From: Proteles cristata cristata
Lineage: Eukaryota; Chordata; Mammalia; Carnivora; Hyaenidae
DNA length: 64,000 nucleotides
Reading direction: 5' to 3'
NCBI GenBank assembly: GCA_017311185.1
Contig: JAESUZ010003165.1
Coordinates: 496,001 to 560,000 of the forward strand
Positions within the stretch are counted from its first letter, which is position 1. Each line of letters begins with the position of its first letter. Below are positions 35,428-45,700 of this stretch, one piece after another. The notes beneath the pieces are model-generated. The model saw only the letters and a program-made list of their open reading frames with translations. It did no database searches and had not been told where the DNA came from. Made by a program: the position numbers and the translations under genes.

Positions 35428-35783
35428 ATATAAATGTTGAGTCGGGGTAGAATCCAAATACTATTCTTGGTCTCCCGTGAAAGACAGTTTGCCTCTGATT
35501 TTTGACAACGCTCCCACATCCGTGGGACATTCTCCAGTATACATGGGAAAGCTCAGAAACAATACAGCTAAACTTAAAAGGAGTTTGTTGATCATATCGG
35601 AAACAAAAGCAAAGCAGAACAATAACAAAAGGAGCAAGAGTTTTACGTATATTCAGTGACGTGTACTAGCGGCATTAATTCACATGAAGCTTTTTGTTTC
35701 AGTATATTGATTTCCACTGATCTAATAAAGGCCTGGGCCTCAAGAATAACCACAAGAGTAACAGAGTTCTTATTTTATTTTAT

Positions 35784-36000
35784 TATTTTAAATTTTTTTA
35801 ATATTTATTTTCGAGAGAGAGACAGAGAAACAGTGTGATCAGGGGAGGGACAGAGAGAGAGGGAAACAAAGAATCCGAAGCAGCTCCAGGCTCTGAGCTG
35901 TCAGCACAGAGCCCGACGCGGGGCTCGAACTCATGAACTGCAAGATCATGACCTGAGCCGAAGTCAGATGCTTAACCTACTGAGCCACCCAGGCAACCCC
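35784..36000 (-). mobile_element. SINEC_Fc, minus strand
   Basis: Complete copy ending GAGCCACCCAGGCAACCCC. It abuts an L1 3'-end fragment. Confidence 0.94.
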
Positions 36001-36085
36001 GGAGGTTTTTGTAATTTATTTATTTTTATTTCAATTCCAGCATAGTTAGCATGCAGTGTTATGTTTGCTTCAGGAGTACTGAGTC
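36001..36085 (-). mobile_element. short L1 3'-end fragment
   Basis: TTCAATTCCAGCATAGTTAG and CAGTGTTATGTTTGCTTCAG are the reversed end of an old L1 3' UTR. Confidence 0.7.
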
Positions 36086-36385
36086 CTTTTAGTAAAAGAA
36101 CTTAAGGTGAGCCCAACTACTTACATAGAAAATTCTCAGATTTGTACTGCAGCTGAGCGGAAATGTTTCCTGGAATTACAACAGGTGGCCTCAGCTCTCC
36201 GCCTGGTCTGAACCGCAGCCAGCGTCCACAGGCCCCACCTGCCTAATGAAACAAGCAATACGTCACCACTGTTTTTAGCTTAATTTCGGTTGAGGCATTT
36301 GAGCACACACATTTCCTCAACTTAAAAAAAAAAAAAAGAAAGAAAAAAGCAGTAGACTTACTTTTTTTCATGGTTATTTTCAAAA

Positions 36386-36595
36386 AAAAATTTTAACATT
36401 TATTTATTTACTTTCGAGAGAAAGAGCACAAGCAGGAGAGGGGCAGAGAGAGAGGGAGATACAGAACCCAAAGCAGCCTCCAGGCTCCAAGCTGTCTGCA
36501 CAGAGCCCCAAGCAGGTCTCCAACTCACAAACTTTGAGATGATGGTTGGAGCCCCGAAGTCAGATGCTTAAAGGGCTGAGCCACTGAGGCGCCCC
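36386..36595 (-). mobile_element. SINEC_Fc, minus strand, diverged
   Basis: Ends GAGCCACTGAGGCGCCCC. The promoter region is altered (GATGATGGTTGGAGCC). Confidence 0.92.
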
Positions 36596-36627
36596 TTAAT
36601 CGTTACATTCTAAATAACTGCAAGACT

Positions 36628-36855
36628 AGGGACACCTGGGGGGCTCAGTCCGTTAAGCATCCGACTTCAGCTCAGGTCACCATCCCTCTATTTGTGAATT
36701 CGAGCCCCGCGTTGGGCTCCGTGCAGACATCTCAAAGCCTGAAGATTCTCTGTCTCCCTCTCTCTCTGGCCCTCCTCCACTAATGCTCTGTCTCTGTCTC
36801 TCTCTCTCTCTCTCTCTCAAAAATAAATAGATATTTGAAAGAAATTTAGAAAAAC
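36628..36855 (+). mobile_element. SINEC_Fc
   Basis: Head GGGACACCTGGGGGGCTCAG. Target duplication ATAACTGCAAGACT / ATAATTGCAAGACT. With the copy at 36386 it makes an inverted pair only 33 bp apart. Confidence 0.95.
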
Positions 36856-37024
36856 AATAATTGCAAGACTTACTCAAAAGTAAAGGCTTTGGGTAAAAAA
36901 AAAAAAATCAGTCTCTGCTGCAACCAATATAGCTCCTATGTCAGGACATGCAAGGTTAAGGAATGCAGTAATAGGTAAGAGTGTGCAGAAGAGGGGTCAA
37001 GGAAAGGACACAAAACAGGAAAAC

Positions 37025-37070
37025 TAAGGTAGAGACAATGATAATAATGATAATATAATAATAATAACTA
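37025..37070. repeat. (ATAATA)n-like low complexity
   Basis: ATAATAATGATAATATAATAA runs into the start of a MIR. Confidence 0.8.
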
Positions 37071-37565
37071 ACACTTATTTCATGCTTACTATGTAATGGA
37101 CTCTGCAGTAAGGACTTTACATGTATTAGCTTATTTTAATCCTCATTGCAATCGGAGGAGGCAGTGTTATTATCCTCATTTAACAAATGAGAAAACTGAA
37201 ACAGAGACACTTTATGACTTGCCCAAGTCTTCAGTTACTTAGCAGCATATTGAGGATTTAAATCTCAGCAGTGTGGGGGCGCCTGGGTGGCTTAGTCGGT
37301 TGAGCGTCCGACTTTCGCTTAGGTCATGATCTCGCGGTTCGTGGGTTCGAGCCCCGTGTTGGGCTCTGTGCTGACTGCCAGCTCAGAGCCTGGAGCCTGT
37401 TCCAGTCTGTGACTCCCTCTCTCTGGCCCTCCCCTGCTCACGCTCTCTCTCTCTCTCTCTCCTGGAAATAAATAAAACATTTTTAAAAAATAAATAAATA
37501 AATAAATAAATAAATAAATCTCAGCAGCCTGGCAGGAGGGTCCATGCTCCTAACCTCTACTCTAT
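37057..37565 (+). mobile_element. MIR, split by a SINE
   Basis: ATAACTAACACTTATTTCAT through AACAAATGAGAAAACTGAAA to TTTAAATCTCAGCAG is interrupted by the SINE at 37272-37515, then resumes AGCCTGGCAGGAGGGTCC and CCTAACCTCTACTCTATAG. Confidence 0.88.
37272..37515 (+). mobile_element. SINEC_Fc, CTGACTGCC subfamily, inside MIR
   Basis: A very close relative of the copies at 9035, 40666 and 41901 (GACTTTCGCTTAGG, CTGACTGCCAGCTC, AAATAAATAAAACATT). Perfect 12-bp target duplication AAATCTCAGCAG (37260-37271, 37516-37527). Confidence 0.97.
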
Positions 37566-37630
37566 AGTCTAAACAGGAAGGTTACCAAATGGAGAGAAGG
37601 TAATTCAACAGTAAGTTTAAAGTTAATTTA

Positions 37631-37850
37631 AGGAGCATCACGGTGGATCAGTCGGTTAAACATCGGACTTCAGCTCTGGTTGTGATCTCACGGTTCGTGA
37701 GTTTGAACCCCGCGTCGGGCTCTGTGCTGACAGCTCAGGGCCTGGAGCTGCTTCAGATTCTGTGTGTGTGTGTGTCTCTCTCTCTATCCCTCACACTCCC
37801 CCTACTCTTGTGCTCTCTCTCTCTCAAAAATAAATAAATAAACATTTAAA
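37631..37850 (+). mobile_element. SINEC_Fc
   Basis: Head GGAGCATCACGGTGGATCAG and tail AAATAAATAAATAAACATTT, with a short GTGTGTGTGTGTG expansion in the CT-rich part. Confidence 0.94.
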
Positions 37851-38071
37851 AGAACTGAGGTTCTACCTTATAAGGAAAAAAATACATTTTGCATTCAGAT
37901 TAAAACGTTCTACCTAATAAACACAATATAATGTGTATTTGGCAACAGGTAACAAGTGCAATTACAAGCATTAGAAATGAATATAAAAAGCCTTCTCCAA
38001 AAAATGGGAGCACAGGATTTCAGCCACCAAAGAGCCTATTTCCAGTGCAGTTCATGAGCCCACAGTGCCAT

Positions 38072-38126
38072 CCAGTGATAAGGTAGGTGAATCACTCATA
38101 TGTTTCTCCTGCAGGTTACCATAATC
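38072..38126. repeat. left arm of a 55-bp inverted repeat
   Basis: The reverse complement of this segment matches 40396-40450 at 48 of 55 positions without gaps. The outer 18 and inner 23 bases are identical, including GTAACCTGCAG and TTCACCTACCTTATCACTGG. No known family recognised. Confidence 0.85.
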
Positions 38127-38244
38127 TTTTGTATAATCCAGAATTTTCACATAAAAAGGGAAACTTACATTAGTAATACCTATCTTTTAATTTACTATAA
38201 CTTTTGCCAAATGACCCTTACATTTAAATTTCCCCCCACTCCTC

Positions 38245-38457
38245 TTTATTTTTTTTAAAGTTTATTTATTTATTTTGAGAGAGAGAGAAAGAGCAGGGGA
38301 AGGGGCAGAGAGAGAGGGAGAAAGGGCATCCCAAGCAGGCTCTGCACTGTCAGCACAGAGCCCTATGCGGAGCTTGAACTCAAACCATGAGACCCTGCCC
38401 TGAGCTGAAAGCAAGAATGGGAAACAGCAGACTGAGCCTCCTGGGTGCCCCCCACCC
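38245..38457 (-). mobile_element. SINEC_Fc, minus strand
   Basis: Starts TTTATTTTTTTTAAAGTTTA and ends GAGCCTCCTGGGTGCCCCCC, running into a CCCCAC repeat. The promoter region is diverged. Confidence 0.9.
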
Positions 38458-38896
38458 CACCCCACCACTCCTTCTTAATTAAACATACAAGTTTGACAAG
38501 AACAACCTAAGCTATTAGCTTGAGGGGTAAGAAAGGTTGCTGATAATTTAGTAGAGTACTTCATTTTCCTCGAGAAATCATTCAAACTATTTAATAGCAT
38601 CTGTCACCCAGTGACACCGTATAAAGAGTACTTCAGCGCTTGTTAACAAAACGGTTCAATTCATGGATAATGGAGTTGAGAAGCAGTCAGTGGCAAGGGC
38701 TGAAATATCCACTCCAAAGAACAACACAAATGGTGAGGAGCTCCCCATCAGCAGCACCTGTGCTGTGGAACTTCCAGAAGGAAACGGATGCACCAAGTAA
38801 GCATGTGGTGGAGGGAGTGAAGGTGCAGGGAGCAGAGCCAAGCAAGCATCGATGGAGGCAGAATTTCTCTACAGACCTAAAAGGCATGTGATTCAT

Positions 38897-39077
38897 TTTT
38901 TTTAATGTTTATTTATTTTTGAGAGAGAGTGAGAGACAGAGTGAGAACAGGGGAGACACACAGAATCCGAAGCAGGCTCCAGGCTCTGAGCCTGATGAGG
39001 GGCTTGAACTCACAAACTGGGAGATCATGACCTGAGCCGAAGTCAGACGCTTAACTGATGGAGCCACCCAGGCGCCA
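38897..39077 (-). mobile_element. SINEC_Fc, minus strand, centre shortened
   Basis: TTTTTTTTAATGTTTATTTA to GAGCCACCCAGGCGCC. The segment GTCAGCACAGAGCC is missing after CAGGCTCTGA. Confidence 0.93.
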
Positions 39078-40095
39078 CTTGTTTTTAAAAATCCTCACAC
39101 CGTGAAGGTTTGCAATATGACTTAACTGAAATCTAAAGTTTAGTTTTGTTCAAAACCATAATATTATAACTGATTATATCCTAAGACAAAATAACTATAT
39201 ATGTCCCTGGAAGTACTTCAAGAAAGATGCATTAGTGAATTCTTTTAATAAAATCTTTTTCTGAAATATTTACCAAACTTTTAACAGTAGTTATTGGTAA
39301 GGAGTGGAATTTCAAAAAACTTTTAGTTACTAAGTTACCTATTTGTATATTTTTAACAACTTTTTCGTGAACATGCATTTCTTTTGTTAAAAGTCTAGAA
39401 AAGTCCTGTCCCCCACTTATTACAGTCATCAGGAGAAAACACTAAATAAAGCATTTGTCTCTCTTTTCTATATATCCCTTCTACATTTTAATCATTATCC
39501 AATTGATATTTTCACATACACTTCTAAAACTCAGCGTTTTGCTTAAATTAACAAATAACAAAGAACTACTTATAAATCTAATTAGTGGGTAAAGTATATT
39601 TCCCAGTTATCAGCTAAGCCAGATTTTTAAATTCTTTCATTTTTAAAATACCATGATTGATAACACGTCTATGGGTACAAATATGATTAAAAAGAAAAAT
39701 ATGTGAACTCTGGTCACCAGTATGTGAGAAACGGAGTCTGACTTGAGGTTCATGTCTGTGGTCCCTGGAATGTCCCTCTCTCCAGCTGTTTTCCTTTAAG
39801 TCAAGGGTTCAGGATGAAGAGTTCCCACACTCCTAAAGACTGTAAGTCACACTGACCGGTTAGCTGCTGATTTTCACTTATTCCACACTGTCAATGCCTC
39901 AAGTTGTGCTCAATTTACCATACAGTCAGAAAGCTAAGGCTCTTTCCAAATCACTCTACATTCTTTTGGTTCCCTATATAGCTACAGGTCCCATGGAAGC
40001 TTGTAGAGCAAAGCCTTGAAGTACAGTGATGCCAATAACTAAACCCAGCCAAAAAAAAAGTTGTATCAAGTATGACTTGAGTTTTGATTAAAAAT
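39078..40095. other. intron, no element recognised
   Basis: About 1 kb between SINEs. AT-rich to 39700, more mixed afterwards. Nothing assigned. Confidence 0.45.
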
Positions 40096-40100
40096 TCAGG

Positions 40101-40302
40101 CACTGGGTGGCTCAGTCAGTTAGGTATCTGACTTCAGCTCAGGTCATGATCTCATGGTTTGTGAGTTTGAGCCCCACATCAAGCTCTGTGCTGACAACTC
40201 AGAGCCTGGAGCCTGCTTTGGATTCTGTGTCTCCCTCCCTTTCTGCCCCTCCCCCGCTCACACCCTGTTTCTCTCTCTCAAAAAATAAACATTTTAAAAA
40301 TT
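40101..40302 (+). mobile_element. SINEC_Fc, head slightly truncated
   Basis: Begins CACTGGGTGGCTCAGTCAG (first bases lost) and ends AAAAAATAAACATTTTAAAA. Confidence 0.93.
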
Positions 40303-40395
40303 TAATTATTCAGGGAAATTTTAATGCCATTTAATTTTACAAGTATCAAGATGATATATGGAAGAGAAATACCTTGAGGGTTGACTGCAGGAAGA

Positions 40396-40450
40396 GATTA
40401 TGGTAACCTGCAGAAGAAATGTACACATGATTCACCTACCTTATCACTGG
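40396..40450. repeat. right arm of a 55-bp inverted repeat
   Basis: See the arm at 38072-38126. The spacing between arms is about 2.27 kb and contains two SINEs and unassigned sequence. Confidence 0.85.
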
Positions 40451-40474
40451 AAGACACAGCTTCTTTTAAAATTC

Positions 40475-40645
40475 TGGGGCGGTCAGGTGGCTCAGTGGGT
40501 TAAGCCTCCAACTCTTGATTTCAGCTGACAGTGCAGAGCCTGCTTGGGATTCTCTCTCTCTGTCCCTCTCTCTGCCCTTCCCCTACTCATGCTATCTCAA
40601 TCTCTCTCAAAATAAATAAACTTGAAAAATAAATAATTTAATTCC
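40475..40645 (+). mobile_element. SINEC_Fc, internally deleted
   Basis: Head GGGGCGGTCAGGTGGCTCAG. The text jumps from GATTTCAGCT to GACAGTGCAGAGCCTG, losing the box B region. Tail AAATAAATAAACTTG. Confidence 0.92.
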
Positions 40646-40665
40646 TTAATTAAAATAAAATTCTG

Positions 40666-40904
40666 GGGGCGCCTGGGTGGCTTAGTCGGTTAAGCGTCCG
40701 ACTTTCGCTCAGGTCATGATCTCGCAGTTCGTGGGTTCGAGCCCTGCGTCGGGCTCTGTGCTGACTGCCAGCTCAGAGCCTGGAGCCTGTTTCAGTCTGT
40801 GACTCCCTCTCTCTCTGACCCTCCCCAGCTCATGCTGTCTCTCTCTCTGTCTCCTAGAAATAAAAAAAATAAAAAACATTAAAAAAAAATTTTTTTTTTT
40901 TTTT
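40666..40904 (+). mobile_element. SINEC_Fc, CTGACTGCC subfamily
   Basis: Close to the copies at 9035, 37272 and 41901. Perfect 13-bp target duplication AAATAAAATTCTG (40653-40665, 40905-40917). The tail includes a T-rich stretch after poly-A. Confidence 0.97.
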
Positions 40905-40917
40905 AAATAAAATTCTG

Positions 40918-41045
40918 ACCCACAGGTCGAATGCAACAGTCACCTGGGGTGCTGCTTCATTCAAATTGCAGGCTCTAAAGTAAGTCCTGCCCTAGACCCA
41001 CTGGAAGTGAATGCTTAAGTGTGAGGCCCAAGAATCTGTTTCGGG
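40918..41045 (+). mobile_element. MER5A fragment
   Basis: AGTCACCTGGGGTGCTGCTT, CAAATTGCAGGCTCTAAAG, CTGCCCTAGACCCACTGGAA and GAGGCCCAAGAATCTG match the MER5A body. Confidence 0.8.
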
Positions 41046-41069
41046 TTTTTTGTAGGGGCAGGGGGGATT

Positions 41070-41890
41070 GTTTTGTTTTTTCATCTCCCTGGACACAGCT
41101 ATTAGAACGGCCAAAATCCAGAACACTGACAATAGCAAATGCAGGCAAGGATGTGGAGCAAAAAGAACCCTTATACTGGCAGAAATGCAAAATGGTACAG
41201 CCACTTTGAAAGGCAGCTTAGTGGCTTCTTACAAAAGTAAATACAATCTTTCCATATGATCCAGCAATTGCACTCAGCATTATTTGCCAAAAGAGTTAAA
41301 AACTTACATCACTCAAAAACCTGTTTGTGGATGTTTATCATAGCTTTAGTCATAATTGCCAAAACGTTGGTTATTCATAATTACCCAGGCTGTAGTACAT
41401 CCAAACAATGAAACATTATTCAGCACCAAAAAGAAATGAGATATAAAGGCATGAAAAGACATGGAGGAAACTTAAATGTATATAAGTGAAAGAAGCCCAT
41501 CTGAAAAGTCTATATACTATGTGATTCCAACTACATGACGTTCTGGAATAGGCAAAACTAGAGACAGTAAAATGATCAGTAGTTGCGGGGGTTAGGGAAG
41601 GAATGAACAGAGGATTTTTAGGGTGGTGAAAATATTCTCTATAATATTATAATGATGGATGTACATCATTAGGCTTTTATCTAAACCCCTAGGATGTACA
41701 ATGCCAAAAGTGAGCCTAAGTTAAACTTTGGACTTTGGGTAATTATGATGTGTCAATGTAGGTTCCTCCTTGGTAAAAATGTACCATTCTGGACAGTGAT
41801 GTTGATAATAGTGTAGGAAGAGAGAGTAAATGAGAAATCTCTGGACCTTCCTCTCAATTTTGTTGTAAACCTAAAACTACTCTTAAAAAT
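41070..41890 (+). mobile_element. L1 3' region, mid-age
   Basis: Decayed ORF2 tail (GGATGTGGAGCAAAAAGAAC, TATGATCCAGCAATTGCACT, AATGAAACATTATTCAGCAC) then 3' UTR (AACTTTGGACTTTGGGTAAT, GTTGTAAACCTAAAACTAC). No open ORF2. Confidence 0.92.
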
Positions 41891-41900
41891 ATTGTTTTTG

Positions 41901-42114
41901 GGGGCGCCTGGGTGGCTTAGTCGGTTAAGCGTCTGACTTTCGCTTAGGTCATGATCTCGCGGTCCGTGGGTTCGAGCCCCGCATCGGGCTCTGTGCTGAC
42001 TGCCAGCTCAGAGCCTGGAGCCTGTTTCAGTCTGTGACTCCCTCTCTCTCTGACCCTCCCCTGCTCACACTGTCTCTCTCTCTCTCTCCTAGAAATAAAT
42101 AAAAACATTTAAAA
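41901..42114 (+). mobile_element. SINEC_Fc, CTGACTGCC subfamily
   Basis: Close to the family's youngest branch here. Perfect 16-bp target duplication AAAAATATTGTTTTTG (41885-41900, 42115-42130). Inserted at the 3' end of an L1. Confidence 0.97.
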
Positions 42115-42195
42115 AAAAATATTGTTTTTGTTTTGTTTTGTTTTAAAGTTCCCTAGTGAACGTCATACATCATAAGTTTGAGAATCACTTTGTGG

Positions 42196-42369
42196 AGTAG
42201 CAGTTCTCAAACTTTGCTGTACATCAGAATTATCTGGAGACCTTTTAAAAATCCCAATGCCCAGACCATATCTCGGACCAACTAAACCAGAATTTCTGGG
42301 GCTGGGACATAGGCAGAAGTTTCTTAAACTCTCAAATGATCCCAGTATGTGGCCAAGCTTGAGTACTGG
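42196..42369 (+). mobile_element. MER5A, near full length
   Basis: Starts GCAGTTCTCAAACTTTGCTG, with CATCAGAATTATCTGGAGAC and AGAATTTCTGGGGCTGGG, ending in the CTTGAGTACTGGC region. Confidence 0.88.
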
Positions 42370-42544
42370 CTATTAGGTAAAGCACAGAGGCCAGATGCAG
42401 TATTCTTTGGTGTCTAGGCATACCTAACTTTAAGTTTTTAGCAGTAACAACAAGAAAAAATGTTTAATACCCACTTGGACATGGTGGCAACAAATAAAAC
42501 CTAACACACTGCCATTAAGAAAAATGTCAAGTACGGAATAATAC

Positions 42545-42758
42545 AGGGCACCTGGGTGGCTCAGTCGGTTAAGTGTCCAACTTCAGCTCAGGTCATGATC
42601 TCATGGTTCATGGGTTTGAACTCCATATCGGACTCTATGCTGACAGCTCAGAGCCTGGAGTCTGCTTTGGATTCTTTGTATCCCTCCTCCACACATGTTC
42701 TCTATCTCTCTCTCTTTCTCTCTCAAAAATAAATAAACATTTTTAAAAATTTAAACAT
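42545..42758 (+). mobile_element. SINEC_Fc
   Basis: Head GGGCACCTGGGTGGCTCAGT and tail AAATAAATAAACATTTTTAA. ACTCCATATCGGACTC marks moderate divergence. Confidence 0.94.
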
Positions 42759-43737
42759 GGAAAAATACTTACTACCAATATGACAACATACCAAAAAAGG
42801 GGGAGAAAAAGATTTCAACAGTTTGAGGTTTTCAATAGTTTGAGGCAAAGGAAAAGGAAACTTATTAAGTCCAGCCTTCATTGACAGAAAACTTATGCTC
42901 TAAATATCATAAGTCATTTTCATTACATAATATGACAAAGGAAGTAACAAATATTGCACATTTTTTTTCATACTGTTACAAACCAGTCTGCAACAGTTTA
43001 GGGATATTTAGTAGATGCGGAAGCAGAATGTGTATCAAAACAAACTAAATATTCAATTAGGTACCAATGTCCAAGAAACTAAAAGATTTCTCCAGTCAAA
43101 TCTTTTTTTCTGTAGTCAAAAAGACTGACAGATGCACTTGGTTTTCCCTCAGTGGCTTACAAAACACTACATTATTAAACTGTACATAGTATATCCAAAC
43201 ACAGTAGAACACTATAGTCCCAGAATTCAAAAAGCCTATTTTTACTCAAGGAAGTGCAAATTTCAGACTCAAACTGGGCCTATAAGTTGAACAGAACACT
43301 GAAGGAGAATGTACTCATTTTACTATTGTGGCCTGGCTTGAATTCAATAAAATCAAAAACATAAACAATTATGGAACTATTTGGTGGGAAGGAAGTTATC
43401 ATTTCAGAAAAGACTCCATGATTTCAAATCATGCTTTAAGTTTCCTTTAGAAACTTCCTTTAGAAAAAAACCTCAGAATGTGTTTGTATTATCATCTATC
43501 CTGTAAGTGTGGTTCAGTTTCAGAAAGAATTGATTCAACTGAAAACAAAGTATTCCACCAAGAAGACACAGTGTTCCTGGAATTTTAGAGACACACATAT
43601 GAATTCCAGAGCTACCCTGAAATTTCTGGCAACTGTATCTCAGCAATGGTTTAGTCCTCTTGCCCCTGTGAAAATGTATCCAAAGCATAAAATTGCTGAA
43701 ACTAAAAATGAGTACCTTACTCAGTGATGCAAAGCTT
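42759..43737. other. intron, no element recognised
   Basis: About 1 kb of AT-rich sequence. A local near-repeat AGAAACTTCCTTTAG is seen at 43435-43465. No element named. Confidence 0.45.
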
Positions 43738-43752
43738 GAACTGATATGGACC

Positions 43753-43947
43753 GGGGCGCCGGGGTGGCTCAGTTGGTTAAGTGTCTGACTTGATTTTGGC
43801 TCAGGTCTTGATCTCACAATTATGAGATTGAGCCTTGCATCAGGCCCCACACTGGGCATGGAACCTACTTAAGATTCTCTCTCTCCTTCTGCCCCTCCTC
43901 TGTCCCCACTCTCTCAAAAACAATTAAAAAAGTAAAAAATAAAGAAA
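43753..43947 (+). mobile_element. CAN-SINE, older subtype
   Basis: Carries GAGATTGAGCCTTGCATC, CCCACACTGGGCATGGA and CTACTTAAGATTCTC, the older carnivore form rather than the felid-specific form. Target duplication GAACTGATATGGACC / GAATTGATGTGGACC. Confidence 0.92.
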
Positions 43948-44084
43948 GAATTGATGTGGACCTTAATATGCACAGAACATGAGTTCTTTAATATTAACAA
44001 AAATTCATATATAAAGCCAACCTTTCTATAGCCATTTCTGCCTGCTAAGGTGATGAATTAGGAGCGGCTAATTCCCACTGCTGC

Positions 44085-44545
44085 TAATCCCTCTGCGTTG
44101 TGGCAGATGACCCCAAACTTAGGGGCTCAAAACAACACAAAGTTGTTATCTTATAGTCCTGGAGGTCAGAAGTCTAAAATCACTCTCACTGGGCTAATGT
44201 CAAGGGGTCAGCAAGACTGGTTCCTCTTGGAGGCTCTCTGGGAAGAAGCTGTTTCCTTTCCCCTGACAGGTTCCAGAGCCCACCTGCATTCCTTGCGGTG
44301 TGGCCTCTTTCCTCACACCACTCCATCCTGTTGCTACCATTGTCATATCTCAAATACGGACTCTGATCTTCCTCCCTCTCTTTTATAAGGACACTTGTAA
44401 GTACAAAGGATAATCTCCCCATCTCTAACTCCATAACTTAATCATATCTACAATGTTCCTTTTACCACATAAGGTAACATATCCACAGGTTCTGGGAATA
44501 AGGACCTTGACCACATCATTCAGGGCCATTATTCAGTCTACTACA
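44085..44545 (-). mobile_element. MaLR LTR (MLT1/MST-like), minus strand
   Basis: Reading GTTGTGGCAGATGACCCC, CAAAACAACACAAAGTTG, AGTCCTGGAGGTCAGAAGTC, TTATAAGGACACTTGTAAG, ATAAGGTAACATATCC gives the reversed order of a MaLR LTR. It is an ancient solo LTR. Confidence 0.82.
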
Positions 44546-44687
44546 GATGGTAACAGGGAAGAAGTACATGCTGGACGTAGTTATCGTTAAGCATCACTTT
44601 TCAACACAACTGGGCAAGGATTTCTTTCACTAGAATTTCTAATTCCAGAATTTCAACACATCCACTCATTCTTCTGACTTCTAAGAC

Positions 44688-44885
44688 TGTTCTGGCCATT
44701 GCAAAAGCCACTAGCCACATGCGACTAATTGAACCCTTCATGAGGATATTCCAAATTAAGATGTGCCATAAGCATAAAGTACATATCAAGTGTGAAAGAC
44801 TTAGTACAGGAAAAAAATGTAAAATATCTCCTTATTGATTTTATATCAATTTTACATTGTGAAATTTTTTTTAAAAAATCAACTT
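44688..44885. mobile_element. hAT-Charlie-type DNA transposon remnant
   Basis: AAGCCACTAGCCACATGCGA and AAATTAAGATGTGCCATAAG, AAGACTTAGTACAGG and AAAATATCTCCTTATTGA fit one side of a non-autonomous hAT element. The exact family name is not certain. Confidence 0.6.
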
Positions 44886-45700
44886 TTTCAGAACCCGGAA
44901 GTTAAGCAAAGCCTTGGAACTTGATGAATGATTATTCAAGAAAAATGACTGAATTTAAATAAGAACAGTAAGACCTTTGTCTTAACTTGCCATATTACCA
45001 TCCACTTTGACTAGCTGCAAGACAACCTTGAAAAACAATAGCCTCAAAAGTAGCAACTGAGAAGACACAGAAATGAGCAGAATGAGTTTGAAGCTTATAA
45101 AAGAGCCCCATCACCAGGAAACTGTCACTATTTAACCTATCTGGCAGTGCCCTAGAAAAACCCCATTTTCAGGTTTGCCTTATTTGACTTGTCTTGAAGC
45201 TTACTCAGTACAAAAAGCCCTATCCTCAGGACATTTGTGAAAAACAATTAGCAGTAATTGTTTAACATCACAGCTAGCTGAAGGGGCAACACCCATGACA
45301 GCAGACAAGAAGCTACCCAACTCTTAAAAAGAAGCACTGGGTAAAGAGACGTCTATAGGGAATCTTGAAAAGTTCCAACATATTCCTGGGAATTAAAAGG
45401 TAACATTTATGTGCAGGGCCACTGCAGGGCCAGGTGCATGAAAAAGAAAGACGTGAGAGGCCCAGTTAATGTTTCATTTATAGCCAACCTTCAGGTTCTG
45501 CACAAACGTGAAGTGAGGGCTAAGGCAGAGTTGGCAACTCTGTTCCAACACACACAGTGCAAAACTAAGAGATGTATTGGGTCAAGACAGTTAAGGGAAA
45601 TTCTCTGCCTCCATTATGTGGTCTAAGCCAAGTACTGCACTCCTCAAACAACTGAAGATCTCTGGCCAGGGTGTCTGAAGGTCTGAGGGTGAGCAGGTCA
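44886..45700. other. intron, no element recognised
   Basis: Unassigned. It could contain more of the retroviral remnant that is clearer downstream. Confidence 0.35.

Noticed and set aside
43473..43859. 128-codon minus-strand frame
   Set aside because: Its N-terminal part is SINE antisense (the copy at 43753-43947) and the rest is intron without motifs.
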